From NCBI RefSeq assembly GCF_003182355.1, contig NZ_QGTW01000018.1:1-64000 (forward strand): a stretch of 64,000 nucleotides of DNA, read 5' to 3'. The notes beneath the pieces were generated by a model. It saw nothing but the letters and a program-made list of their open reading frames with translations, had not been told where the DNA came from and did not search any database. How positions within the stretch are numbered: the stretch's first letter is position 1; each line of letters begins with the position of its first letter. Positions 17,561-25,245 of the stretch are shown here, piece after piece. The DNA is from Cytobacillus oceanisediminis (GTDB lineage: Bacteria > Bacillota > Bacilli > Bacillales > Cytobacillaceae). A program made the position numbers and the translations under genes.

Positions 17561-17768
17561 TTCTGTAACAATTGCCTGTTGACTTCCGCTCCAAGCTCAG
17601 CGAACCTCGGGCGCTCCTCTGCGCCTGCGGGACTTCGGTTGACACGTTTCTCCCGAAAGACTTTGAGTAAGCATCTTTGAATGAACATCGCACGAAAAAA
17701 ACACGAATGATTTTCGAGGGTCTTGGACTTTACGCTAAAATCAACAGGTTGACAAAATTACTATTAGC
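17561..17768 (+). repeat. dispersed repeat family A, copy 3 (diverged)
   Basis: Starts TTCTGTAACAATTGCCTGTTGA, has the core CCGCTCCAAGCTCAGCGAAC and GCCTGCGGGAC, and ends AAAATCAACAGGTTGACAAA. The terminal repeats are degraded compared with copies 2 and 5. It lies inside the pdh operon. Confidence 0.7.
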
Positions 17769-17784
17769 TTTAAAACGTCTTTAA

Positions 17785-18762
17785 TTAAAATTCAAGAACT
17801 TTTTTAGCTGTTTCGATTACATCTTTATAGTTTGGCAGCCATACTGTCTCAGCTTGCGGGAAAGCAAATACAGTATCTGGAGCCGCTACACGAAGGACTG
17901 GTGCTTCAAGGCTAAGGATTGCACGGTCATTGATTTCAGCCACAACATTTGCTGCAACACCAGCTTGCTTTTGTGCCTCCTGAACAACGATGGCTCTTCC
18001 TGTTTTCTCAACCGAAGAAATGATTGTATCAATATCAAGCGGAGCAACTGTGCGCAAATCGATAACTTCTACAGATTTTCCTTCTTTTTCAAGTTCTTCA
18101 GCAGCTTTTAATGACTCATGAACCATTGCACCATAAGTCACAATTGTAAGGTCTGAGCCTTCACGTTTTACTTCTGCCTTGCCAAGTGGAATTGAATATT
18201 CTTCTTCTGGCACTTCCTGGCGGAAAGAACGGTATAATTTCATGTGCTCAAGGAAGATAACAGGGTCGTTATCACGGATAGCTGAAATCAGAAGCCCTTT
18301 CGCATCATATGGAGTTGATGGTATTACAACCTTTAATCCCGGCTGCTGAGCCATAAGTCCTTCAAGGCTGTCCGCATGCATTTCAGGAGTATGTACGCCT
18401 CCTCCGAATGGTGATCGGATTGTAACCGGTGCACTGTATCTTCCGCCGGAACGGTAACGCATACGCGCCAGCTGGCCGGAAATAGAATCCATTACTTCGT
18501 AAACAAATCCAAAAAATTGAATTTCAGGAACTGGACGGAAGCCCTGTAAACCAAGACCTACTGCCAGACCGCCGATTCCGGATTCAGCTAGTGGTGTGTC
18601 GAATACACGCTCTTCGCCGAATTCTTTTTGCAGGCCTTCGGTAGCACGGAAAACGCCGCCGTTTACGCCAACATCTTCACCGAATACTAAAACATTCGGA
18701 TCGTTACGCAATTCTGTGCGCAGAGCATCAGTAATTGCCTGAATCATTGTCATTTGCGCCAT
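17785..18762 (-). CDS. pdhB: pyruvate dehydrogenase E1 beta subunit
   Basis: A 325-residue transketolase-like beta subunit. FGEDVGVNGGVFRAT near residue 28, AESGIGGLAVGLGLQG and RSPFGGGVHTPEMHADS carry the conserved active-site and interface residues. The pdhA stop codon is three bases upstream, and the GGAG site lies inside pdhA. The gene is followed not by pdhC but by a 440-base gap with repeats A3 and B1; no clear terminator is visible there. Confidence 0.97.
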   Translation of the reverse strand: MAQMTMIQAITDALRTELRNDPNVLVFGEDVGVNGGVFRATEGLQKEFGEERVFDTPLAESGIGGLAVGLGLQGFRPVPEIQFFGFVYEVMDSISGQLARMRYRSGGRYSAPVTIRSPFGGGVHTPEMHADSLEGLMAQQPGLKVVIPSTPYDAKGLLISAIRDNDPVIFLEHMKLYRSFRQEVPEEEYSIPLGKAEVKREGSDLTIVTYGAMVHESLKAAEELEKEGKSVEVIDLRTVAPLDIDTIISSVEKTGRAIVVQEAQKQAGVAANVVAEINDRAILSLEAPVLRVAAPDTVFAFPQAETVWLPNYKDVIETAKKVLEF

Positions 18763-18765
18763 GGC

Positions 18766-19881
18766 TTACTTCGACTCCTTTTCTTTATAAATTTCATATT
18801 GTTCTTTTAAATTGTGAGGCATTTCTTCGTACATAATTTTCATCAAGTCAGTAACCTTTTGCTTAGGTGTATCATCAGCCTTCTTAATGGCTTCTTTAAT
18901 ATCATCTTTCGCTTTTTCAATGACTTCGTTTTCCATATCTTCGTTCCAGATTCCCTTGTCTTCAAGGAACTTGCGGAAACGTACAAGAGGGTCTTTCTTT
19001 TCCCACTCGTTATCAAGATCTGATGTACGGTAGCGAGTTGGGTCATCCCCTGCCATTGTGTGCGGTCCGTAACGGTAAGTTAGTGTTTCAATAAGAGTTG
19101 GACCTTCGCCATTAATAGCGCGCTCACGAGCTTCACGAACTGCAGCATATACTGCAAGCGGATCCATTCCATCAACCTGGATTCCCGGAATTCCAGCAGC
19201 AACTGCTTTTTGTGCAATTGTTTTAGCAGCAGATTGCTTTTCAACAGGAGTGGAAATAGCAAAACGGTTATTTTGGACAATAAAGATTGCCGGGGCTTTG
19301 AATGCTCCCGCAAAGTTAATTCCTTCGTAGAAGTCACCCTGTGAGGCACCGCCGTCACCAGTGTAAGTGATCGCAACTTTCTTTTCGCCGCGCTTTTTCA
19401 TGCCAAGCGCCACACCTGCAGTTTGGATGTATTGAGCACCAATGATAATTTGAGGAGAAATAACATTTACACCTTCAGGGATATTTCCGCCTTCAAAGTG
19501 TCCTCTTGACCATAGGAAAGCCTGGTATAAAGGAAGGCCGTGCCAAATGATTTGAGGCACATCACGGTAGCCTGGAAGAATGAAATCTTCTTTTTCCAAT
19601 GCAAATTGGGAAGCAAGCTGTGAAGCCTCCTGTCCTGCTGTTGGTGCGTAGAAGCCTAAACGGCCTTGTCTGTTTAGTGAAATGGAGCGCTGGTCAAGAA
19701 TACGGGTATAAACCATGCGGCGCATTAATTCCTGCAGCTGCTCATCGCTTAAGTCAGGCATTGCTGATTCATTAACAATCTTGCCTTCTTCACTTAAAAT
19801 TTGTAGAGTTTGGAACTGTTCTTCAACTGTTTCGAGCTGTTTTTTCGCGTCGAATTGTGCCTTCTTTGTTTTAGAAGCCAT
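18766..19881 (-). CDS. pdhA: pyruvate dehydrogenase E1 alpha subunit
   Basis: A 371-residue thiamine-diphosphate enzyme subunit that decarboxylates pyruvate. The ThDP/Mg motif runs from GDGGASQGDFYEGINFAG to VQNN near residues 180-210; the phosphorylation-loop-like RYGPHTMAGDDPTRYR follows near 270. The ATG at MASKTKK was preferred to a GTG three codons upstream, because AAGGGTGA then sits at normal distance. First gene of pdhABCD; about 500 bases of structured leader precede it. Confidence 0.97.
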   Translation of the reverse strand: MASKTKKAQFDAKKQLETVEEQFQTLQILSEEGKIVNESAMPDLSDEQLQELMRRMVYTRILDQRSISLNRQGRLGFYAPTAGQEASQLASQFALEKEDFILPGYRDVPQIIWHGLPLYQAFLWSRGHFEGGNIPEGVNVISPQIIIGAQYIQTAGVALGMKKRGEKKVAITYTGDGGASQGDFYEGINFAGAFKAPAIFIVQNNRFAISTPVEKQSAAKTIAQKAVAAGIPGIQVDGMDPLAVYAAVREARERAINGEGPTLIETLTYRYGPHTMAGDDPTRYRTSDLDNEWEKKDPLVRFRKFLEDKGIWNEDMENEVIEKAKDDIKEAIKKADDTPKQKVTDLMKIMYEEMPHNLKEQYEIYKEKESK

Positions 19882-20373
19882 ATCAGTCACCCTTTCCTTT
19901 CATAAAAAGACGTTAATTAAGAGTTTTTATACACAAAATTTAGGTTACCCAAAATGAAGCCATATTAGAAAAACCTTCTTAATGTAATTAATTTTTTCTA
20001 TCAGGCGCTGCGCTTTGTAAAGTATCTCTAAATTAGCAGAAAGCTTGATTCTGCAATTTGCATACTTTTGATTAGTTTTCCACAGAACTCGCATAAAAAA
20101 ACGTCTTTCTGTTCATCCTTAACTATCATATTCTGTATTAGTTTAATTTGCAACTAAATTGATACAGAATTATCTACGAGATTTAGTTTAATATACCTAA
20201 AACACATACGTCAATTACCTTGTTTTATGTTTTTACATTGTAAGCATACTTTTTATATATTTTCATAAAAATAAAACTGTATTATCTGAGCCGCCTGTTC
20301 TGTACTATAAAAAACCTCTAAACCTGCTTGTGTTATAGTAAAGTTACTCTGCCTGGTATTATTTTAATAAAAT
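19882..20373 (-). promoter_or_regulatory. long leader / control region of pdhA
   Basis: About 490 AT-rich bases without a gene. On the minus strand a TTGACG near 20211 could be a -35 box, with several possible AT-rich -10 boxes. Downstream of it are two inverted repeats: 20131-20169 (TTCTGTAT and ATACAGAA outer arms, TAGTT/AACTA inner arms) and 20036-20054 (GCAGAA and TTCTGC). A long 5' untranslated region is inferred. Confidence 0.5.
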
Positions 20374-20405
20374 AAAAAAAGGGATCTGCTCTGATCCCTT
20401 TTTTT
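20374..20405. terminator. second terminator between ykyA and pdhA
   Basis: AAAAAAAGGGATC and GATCCCTTTTTTT, perfect 13-bp arms with a six-base loop. Only about 60 bases separate it from the ykyA terminator, so it may end a separate short transcript. Confidence 0.88.
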
Positions 20406-20460
20406 AACTTAGTCCATAAATCAATGTTATTTACACCTTCCTCGCATACCCTAATAATAC

Positions 20461-20490
20461 AAAAAATGCCGGCATTTTATTATGCCGGCA
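20461..20490 (-). terminator. terminator of ykyA
   Basis: TGCCGGCAT and ATGCCGGCA arms followed by T6 on the minus strand, directly behind ykyA. Confidence 0.9.
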
Positions 20491-20498
20491 CCACATCA

Positions 20499-21167
20499 TT
20501 AATCTTCGCTCTTAATCTCAAGCCCAGCCTCTTTATAAAAAGCCAGCTTTGCTTTATTATATTCTTTCGTTTTTTCGTTGAATTGTTTATTTGACTCCAG
20601 AATGTTTTCATACATACCGTTTATTTTGCTGATTTGTTCTTCCAGCTGTTCAAGGGAAAGATCCTCTTTCTTAAACATCGCATAAAGCTCTTTATCATAT
20701 TCAAGCGCTTCGGTATAGTCTTTATAAAGATCATCGTGGATCTTATATCTTTCCATCATAATTTCATATAATCCCTTGGACTTTTCCTGTAATTTTTTAT
20801 CCTCTATTTCCTCTATAATAGGCAATAAAGTTTCAAATTCCTCTTTGGATGCCTGAATGCTCTTCTGCTCTTTTTCCATGTGGTCCTTTCTTTGGTCGAC
20901 AATGGAAGAAGCTTCATCTGAAAGCTTTGTAATTTCGTCAAATTCTTTCATTCCCAGGGCAATAATTTTATCGTATAATTCCTTTTCTTTTTTCTCCAGA
21001 TTTACAAGCGGATCCTGCTGCTCCTCAAAAGTCTTCTCTTTTGCAACAACGTTTTCAAGGACCTCATAAATTTTTTCCTCTGGAGTAGGCTGATTCATAC
21101 AGCCTGTCAGGAAAATGGCTCCTATTGTTAAAACCAGCAACAGGCGGCATTTACTAAAAATCGACAC
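20499..21167 (-). CDS. ykyA: YkyA family lipoprotein, putative cell-wall binding
   Basis: A 222-residue lipoprotein with signal segment LLLVLTIGAIFLTGCM (lipobox LTGC) and an almost entirely helical, Glu/Lys-rich mature part (coiled coil). It matches the YkyA family (putative cell-wall binding lipoprotein) in length and position upstream of pdhA. The start is GTG seven bases after AGGAGG. Single-gene unit. Confidence 0.9.
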   Translation of the reverse strand: MSIFSKCRLLLVLTIGAIFLTGCMNQPTPEEKIYEVLENVVAKEKTFEEQQDPLVNLEKKEKELYDKIIALGMKEFDEITKLSDEASSIVDQRKDHMEKEQKSIQASKEEFETLLPIIEEIEDKKLQEKSKGLYEIMMERYKIHDDLYKDYTEALEYDKELYAMFKKEDLSLEQLEEQISKINGMYENILESNKQFNEKTKEYNKAKLAFYKEAGLEIKSED

Positions 21168-21450
21168 GATGAAACCTCCTTACTTATAACAATTTTAACT
21201 ATATCGGTACTTGCACCATTTGACAATAGCCTATTGGAATGACAAATTTTGTCGAGTTTCAACTCGGGCCGCTTTTAGACTGTCCTATCCTGCAGCTTTT
21301 GCCTTTTTTTAATCTATTCATATCGTTTTTCCTTTATGACTTGGGCAAAGGCCTACACCAAAATTCTGCTCACACATAGGCTATATTAATCGTCCGATAC
21401 GACTCGTTTTAAAATATGGACGATAATCTACTTCAGGGAGGTTATCCTTC

Positions 21451-21591
21451 ATGTACGGATATGGCGGATACGGTTATGGCTGCGGTTATCCAGGAGCCGT
21501 TGCAGGTGCTGGTTACGGCAGAGGTTTTGCGTTAATAGTTGTTTTGTTTATTCTCTTGATCATTGTTGGCTGCGCCTGCTGGAATTTTTAA
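21451..21591 (+). CDS. YjcZ-family sporulation-associated peptide
   Basis: A 46-residue peptide with a Gly/Tyr-rich N-terminal half (MYGYGGYGYGCGY) and a hydrophobic C-terminal segment FALIVVLFILLIIVGC ending in WNF. This composition is typical of YjcZ-family small sporulation peptides. GGGAGG precedes the ATG. A short hairpin without T-run follows. Role not known. Confidence 0.85.
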   Translation: MYGYGGYGYGCGYPGAVAGAGYGRGFALIVVLFILLIIVGCACWNF

Positions 21592-21596
21592 TTTTT

Positions 21597-21621
21597 GAGA
21601 AGGTGCCGCTGGTGCCTTCTC
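21597..21621 (+). terminator. weak hairpin behind the YjcZ-like gene
   Basis: GAGAAGG and CCTTCTC arms, then TTATT. Short stem and poor T-run. Confidence 0.4.
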
Positions 21622-21762
21622 TTATTAACTTTTTCACTGCACTCTGTTAGACTTAAAATATTAAAAGCAGCCGTGAGCTGGATTTGGCTCCTGCTTCCCA
21701 GCATGCCAAATCCTTTGCTGCCCCATCCACATTTTATTTTTACATAGCGGGAGTGATTATTC

Positions 21763-22314
21763 ATGCTGAGCATGACAGATATAATACGTGATGGTCATCC
21801 TACCTTAAGACAAACAGCCGCAAAAGTGAGCATGCCTCCATCCGAAGAAGACAAGCAAATATTAAAGGAAATGCTTGAATATGTAAGAAACAGCCAAAAC
21901 CCTGAATTGGCTTCACAATATGGTTTGAGGCCGGGCATTGGCTTAGCAGCACCCCAAATAAATGTTCTTAAACGAATGATAGCCATACATGTAACCGATA
22001 GTAATGAGCTATATAGTTATGCTCTTTTCAACCCAAAAATTATTAGCCATTCTGTGCAGCGTTCATATTTGGCTGCAGGTGAAGGTTGTTTATCTGTTGA
22101 TCAACCCATACCCGGTTTTGTGCCAAGGTATGCCAAAGTAACAGTAAAAGGTACAGATCTCGATGGTAAAGAGGTAAACCTCAGGTTAAAGGGATTGCCT
22201 GCAATTGTGTTCCAGCATGAAATAGACCATTTGAACGGAATCATGTTTTACGACCACATTAATAAACAAAATCCGTTCCAGCCAATTGAAAATGCAGTGG
22301 CAATTGAAAGATAA
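21763..22314 (+). CDS. defB: peptide deformylase
   Basis: A 183-residue metalloenzyme that removes the formyl group from nascent proteins. All three motifs are present: GIGLAAPQ near residue 66, EGCLSV near 110 and QHEIDHLNG near 154 (the metal ligands are Cys and two His). The length fits the longer, Bacillus type-2 deformylase. GGGAGTGA precedes the ATG. Position next to ykrA and ykyA matches B. subtilis defB (ykrB). Confidence 0.96.
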   Translation: MLSMTDIIRDGHPTLRQTAAKVSMPPSEEDKQILKEMLEYVRNSQNPELASQYGLRPGIGLAAPQINVLKRMIAIHVTDSNELYSYALFNPKIISHSVQRSYLAAGEGCLSVDQPIPGFVPRYAKVTVKGTDLDGKEVNLRLKGLPAIVFQHEIDHLNGIMFYDHINKQNPFQPIENAVAIER

Positions 22315-22349
22315 CCAAATGTTCCACATTACCCAGAGGCAAGCAAAAT

Positions 22350-22387
22350 AAAAGGAAAGTCCATTTGGTATCCGGACTTTCCTTTTA
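22350..22387 (+). terminator. terminator of defB
   Basis: AAAAGGAAAGTCC and GGACTTTCCTTTT arms, an 11-base loop. Confidence 0.88.
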
Positions 22388-22392
22388 TTACT

Positions 22393-22620
22393 AGCTCTGT
22401 TAAACTTGTCTGTTGATTGAAGCTCGCTTTCCGCGGGCGGTCCTACGCTCATCAAGTACCAAGCCTGCGGGGCCTCCCTTTGACTCTCGTCTCTCGCTTG
22501 TTAATGAAGAGCATACTCGAATCATTACCGCACGAAGGAAATAACGAATACATTTTTGAGGAGTCGCTCGGCTTCCTCTCCAATCAGCGGGCAAATACAA
22601 CAATGGCTTTACCATAGCCT
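22393..22620 (+). repeat. dispersed repeat family A, copy 4
   Basis: Terminal repeats AGCTCTGTTAAA and TTTACCATAGCCT, inner TGTTGATT/CAATCA, core TTTCCGCGGGCGG, AAGCCTGCGGGGCCTCCC and CCGCACGAAGGAAAT. Located between convergent defB and ykrA, directly behind the defB terminator. Confidence 0.8.
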
Positions 22621-22644
22621 TATTGCTAAGGTTTTATCGGAAAG

Positions 22645-23415
22645 CTAAATTAATTGAAGCTCTTTTAATCCATTCCATATGCCTTCTTCATCGACCGAAG
22701 ATGTAACACGGTCTGCTGCCTCTTTTACTATATCTGCGGCATTACCCATAGCTACCCCGGTTCCCACCGCATTCAGCATCTCAATATCATTTAAACCATC
22801 TCCAAAAGCATATACATCCTTCATTTCAAAGCCCAGCCGTTCAATCATTTTTTTAATTCCTTCAGCTTTAGATCCACCCGCAGGCAAAACATCCACCGAG
22901 TAAGGGTGCCATCTGATAAAACCAAAATCCGGATATTCCGAAAAATACATTTTCTCGTCTTTTTCCTCACAGAAAAGCAATGACTGATATAATTCCCTAT
23001 CCTTAAAGAAATTCCTATCTTCTTCAGGATGAGGAAACTTAAGGCTTCCCATGCTTTTTTCAATAAATTCATGATGCCGGACTGATGATTTCATCGTTTT
23101 CTCATTCATAAATACGAGAGGATGCCCGTTATCCTGCGCATGTTTATAAAGCTTTTCAATTTCAGTTATTCTTAAAGGGTTACGGTAAATAGCTTCATTC
23201 TCAAAAACTACATATTGTCCGTTAAAGCTGACGAATGAATCTATATCAAGCTCATCCCTAAGGCTTTCGAACATAAAAGGGGCCCTTCCAGTCGCGATAG
23301 CCACAAATGTCCCTTTCTTTTTCAATTGGTCTATAGCTTCCTTTGTACTGTCAGGGAGCTTTTTATCAGAATCCAATAAGGTCCCGTCTATATCGAAGAA
23401 AACAATTTTTTTCAT
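22645..23415 (-). CDS. ykrA: HAD-superfamily Cof-like phosphatase YkrA
   Basis: A 256-residue HAD hydrolase of the Cof / C2-cap type. Catalytic FFDIDGTLLDSDKK at residues 6-19, TGRAP (motif 2), the lysine of motif 3 near KAEGIKK and GDGLNDIEML (motif 4) are present. Such enzymes dephosphorylate sugar phosphates or cofactors; substrate unknown. AAGGAAG precedes the ATG. Gene order defB-ykrA-rpoY-rnjA as in B. subtilis, with an inserted transporter here. Confidence 0.92.
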   Translation of the reverse strand: MKKIVFFDIDGTLLDSDKKLPDSTKEAIDQLKKKGTFVAIATGRAPFMFESLRDELDIDSFVSFNGQYVVFENEAIYRNPLRITEIEKLYKHAQDNGHPLVFMNEKTMKSSVRHHEFIEKSMGSLKFPHPEEDRNFFKDRELYQSLLFCEEKDEKMYFSEYPDFGFIRWHPYSVDVLPAGGSKAEGIKKMIERLGFEMKDVYAFGDGLNDIEMLNAVGTGVAMGNAADIVKEAADRVTSSVDEEGIWNGLKELQLI

Positions 23416-23452
23416 TTTATACTAACTTCCTTTCGCACATAATCATGCTGCT

Positions 23453-24355
23453 TCATGCGGCAGCATTTCTGCCTGCTGAATTCTCTTTTTTCGATGTTAT
23501 ATATACTCCGGCAAAAATAATAAGAAGCCCGAAAAGCATTGACAAGTGAATTTGTTCCTTAAGGAGAATTGCTCCCCAGATGATTGCTGATGCAGGTACA
23601 ATATAGGTTACCAATGAGGCAAATTCAGGACTGCCCTCTTTGACTAAATAATAATACAGCAGATAGGCTAGACCGGAACCGAAAGTTCCCAAACCAACTA
23701 GCGGGAGAAATATATCTGCCTCCATAAATTTGTTTATAGGTGTGGGCGATAACACCTGCATTGAAAAAAAACTAATGATCGTTGCTGCAAAGAGGGTAAA
23801 CAGGGAAATTTCCAGGGTGGACACACCAGAAAGGTGTTTTTTTGTTAGGTGCGTACCAGCTCCGTAGCAGAAAGCAGCACCCGACATCAAAAGTACACCA
23901 TATGTATTTCCTGATAATAAATCAGCGGTATGGATATCAGACAAGATTAAAATTCCGATAAAACCAATCCCAATGCCGAGCCGCTGATTTTTGCCAAGCG
24001 AGGCAGCAAAAAATAATGAACCGATCAAAAGAGTCCAAATTGGAGTAGTGGCATTCATCACTGAAGCCATGCTGGAAGAAATCATTGTTTCACTTGCTGA
24101 AATTAGCAGCCATGGCAATGCATTGTTTAAAAAACCTACTAATATCAGTTTTTTCATCGGCAACCGTTTAAATGCAATATTTTCCCTCTTTAAAAGTACA
24201 ATAAAAGCAAGCGTTACAAATCCAAATAAACACCTTCCAAATACTATAGCCGCAGGACCCACGTCCTCCAGCAGAATCTTAATAAATAGAAATGAGGTCC
24301 CCCAAATCAGACTCAAGACCATTAAAGCTCCATAAAGCCTCCCCATCCGCTCCAC
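23453..24355 (-). CDS. DMT superfamily (EamA) transporter
   Basis: A 300-residue protein with ten hydrophobic segments in two EamA repeats; the family mark LSLIWGTSFLFIK is in segment 1. It probably exports a small metabolite. The first codon is GTG at 24355; an ATG three codons later (24346) is an alternative, as the nearby AGAAGG fits neither perfectly. Not part of the conserved B. subtilis order, so probably acquired or moved. Convergent end lies 38 bases from ykrA's start on the same strand. Confidence 0.88.
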   Translation of the reverse strand: MERMGRLYGALMVLSLIWGTSFLFIKILLEDVGPAAIVFGRCLFGFVTLAFIVLLKRENIAFKRLPMKKLILVGFLNNALPWLLISASETMISSSMASVMNATTPIWTLLIGSLFFAASLGKNQRLGIGIGFIGILILSDIHTADLLSGNTYGVLLMSGAAFCYGAGTHLTKKHLSGVSTLEISLFTLFAATIISFFSMQVLSPTPINKFMEADIFLPLVGLGTFGSGLAYLLYYYLVKEGSPEFASLVTYIVPASAIIWGAILLKEQIHLSMLFGLLIIFAGVYITSKKENSAGRNAAA

Positions 24356-24397
24356 AACCTTCTGTTAAAGATACAACATTATAACTTTGATAACTAT

Positions 24398-24508
24398 CTA
24401 GCTGCAGCGCCACCCCCCTCGAGATCACAAGATTAGCCTCCCAGAAAGGCAAAGAAAGCCTTCCTGGGAGGTTCGTCCTGTACTTGTCCGGGGTGATCAA
24501 GGCGCTTG
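24398..24508 (-). repeat. long-hairpin repeat family B, copy 2 (inverted)
   Basis: Reverse complement of the copy at 17385-17496: CTAGCTGCAGCGCC, CCCCCTCGAG, TCACAAG, CCTCCCAGAAAGGCAAAG and the closing AAGGCGCTTG are shared. Lies upstream of the DMT transporter gene. Confidence 0.78.
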
Positions 24509-24759
24509 ATCTTTTCTAATTTACAGTAATAAAACATTAAACCCTTAAAGGGAAATTGTCAATTTGCTTCCTGTGTTCAGTCACTAAAATCTAAAATTGT
24601 AAAGGATTTTCCAAGTTTCCCCACGAGAGATTTTCATATTTCATCATATAATATAACTAAAAAGAGACCACTATTAAAACTAAATCTGTTTAAAACGCCC
24701 TTGTTTCCTTTACTTTGGACAAGGATCGTTTAAAATAGAAAGTAAGGAGATGATCCACT
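24509..24759. other. gap before the 23-aa peptide gene
   Basis: AT-rich. TTTACT, 16 bases, TAAAAT near 24710-24736 is a possible weak promoter for the peptide gene. Nothing else seen. Confidence 0.4.
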
Positions 24760-24831
24760 ATGTTGAAGAAGCTAAGAAAGAAGCTCTTAAAACAGTGGAA
24801 CGACATGCTTCGAAAAAAGTCAATCGCCTGA
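24760..24831 (+). CDS. possible 23-aa basic amphipathic peptide
   Basis: Starts MLKKLRKKLLKQWNDML and ends in KSIA; ten Lys/Arg residues alternate with Leu in a pattern that would form an amphipathic helix. AAGGAGATGATCC precedes the ATG, an unusually good ribosome binding site, and a terminator follows eight bases after the stop codon, so the peptide is the only content of a short transcript. I do not recognise it. A toxin-like or membrane-active peptide is possible but unproven. Confidence 0.5.
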   Translation: MLKKLRKKLLKQWNDMLRKKSIA

Positions 24832-24838
24832 CAATTTT

Positions 24839-24873
24839 GAGCCCTTCAAACTTGCGAAGGGCTCCTTCCTTAT
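24839..24873 (+). terminator. terminator of the 23-aa peptide transcript
   Basis: GAGCCCTTC and GAAGGGCTC arms, then CCTTCCTTATT. Confidence 0.75.
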
Positions 24874-24963
24874 TGTAAATTGGTTATCAGTACACTTTTT
24901 TACATAGTTTTCACACCGCTCCACCTGCTGCCATCTGAAGCGGAATAAACCTAAACAAGAAAA

Positions 24964-24995
24964 AACATGTAATACATGTTATTATTTTATATAAT
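24964..24995 (+). promoter_or_regulatory. rpoY-rnjA promoter with a palindromic operator
   Basis: TATAAT at 24990-24995 lies 35 bases before the rpoY start. No good -35 box is seen; a perfect palindrome AACATGT-AAT-ACATGTT (24964-24980) covers that place. Confidence 0.55.
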
Positions 24996-25029
24996 AGAAA
25001 AAGCTATATCGGATTAAGGAGAGATTGAA

Positions 25030-25242
25030 ATGATTTTTAAGGTATATTATCAGGATTCCAAAACAGAAGTACCGGTTAGAGAAAAAACAAAAACGATATT
25101 TGTTGAAGGAAATTCTGAAAGAGATGTCCGCACAAAGCTGGCTGATCGTCCATATAATATTGAGTTTGTAACAGCTGTGGAAGGCGAATTCTTGGAATAT
25201 GAAAAACAAAGTGAAGACTTTAAAGTATTGGAGATTGGATAA
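25030..25242 (+). CDS. rpoY: RNA polymerase epsilon subunit
   Basis: A 70-residue accessory subunit of RNA polymerase found in Firmicutes (YkzG, RpoY), starting MIFKVYYQDSKTEVPVREK with the characteristic RDVRTKLADRPYNIEFV block. AAGGAGAG precedes the ATG. It lies three bases upstream of rnjA, and the two are almost always co-transcribed, coupling transcription and RNA decay factors. Confidence 0.95.
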   Translation: MIFKVYYQDSKTEVPVREKTKTIFVEGNSERDVRTKLADRPYNIEFVTAVEGEFLEYEKQSEDFKVLEIG

Positions 25243-25245
25243 TTT

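Noticed and set aside
17225..17693. Open frames spanning the pdhB-pdhC gap
   Set aside because: They overlap pdhC or the repeats A3 and B1, have no start signals and different frames are open in the homologous copies.
22400..22617. Open frames on both strands in repeat A4
   Set aside because: They are internal to a non-coding repeat and are not kept open in the other copies.
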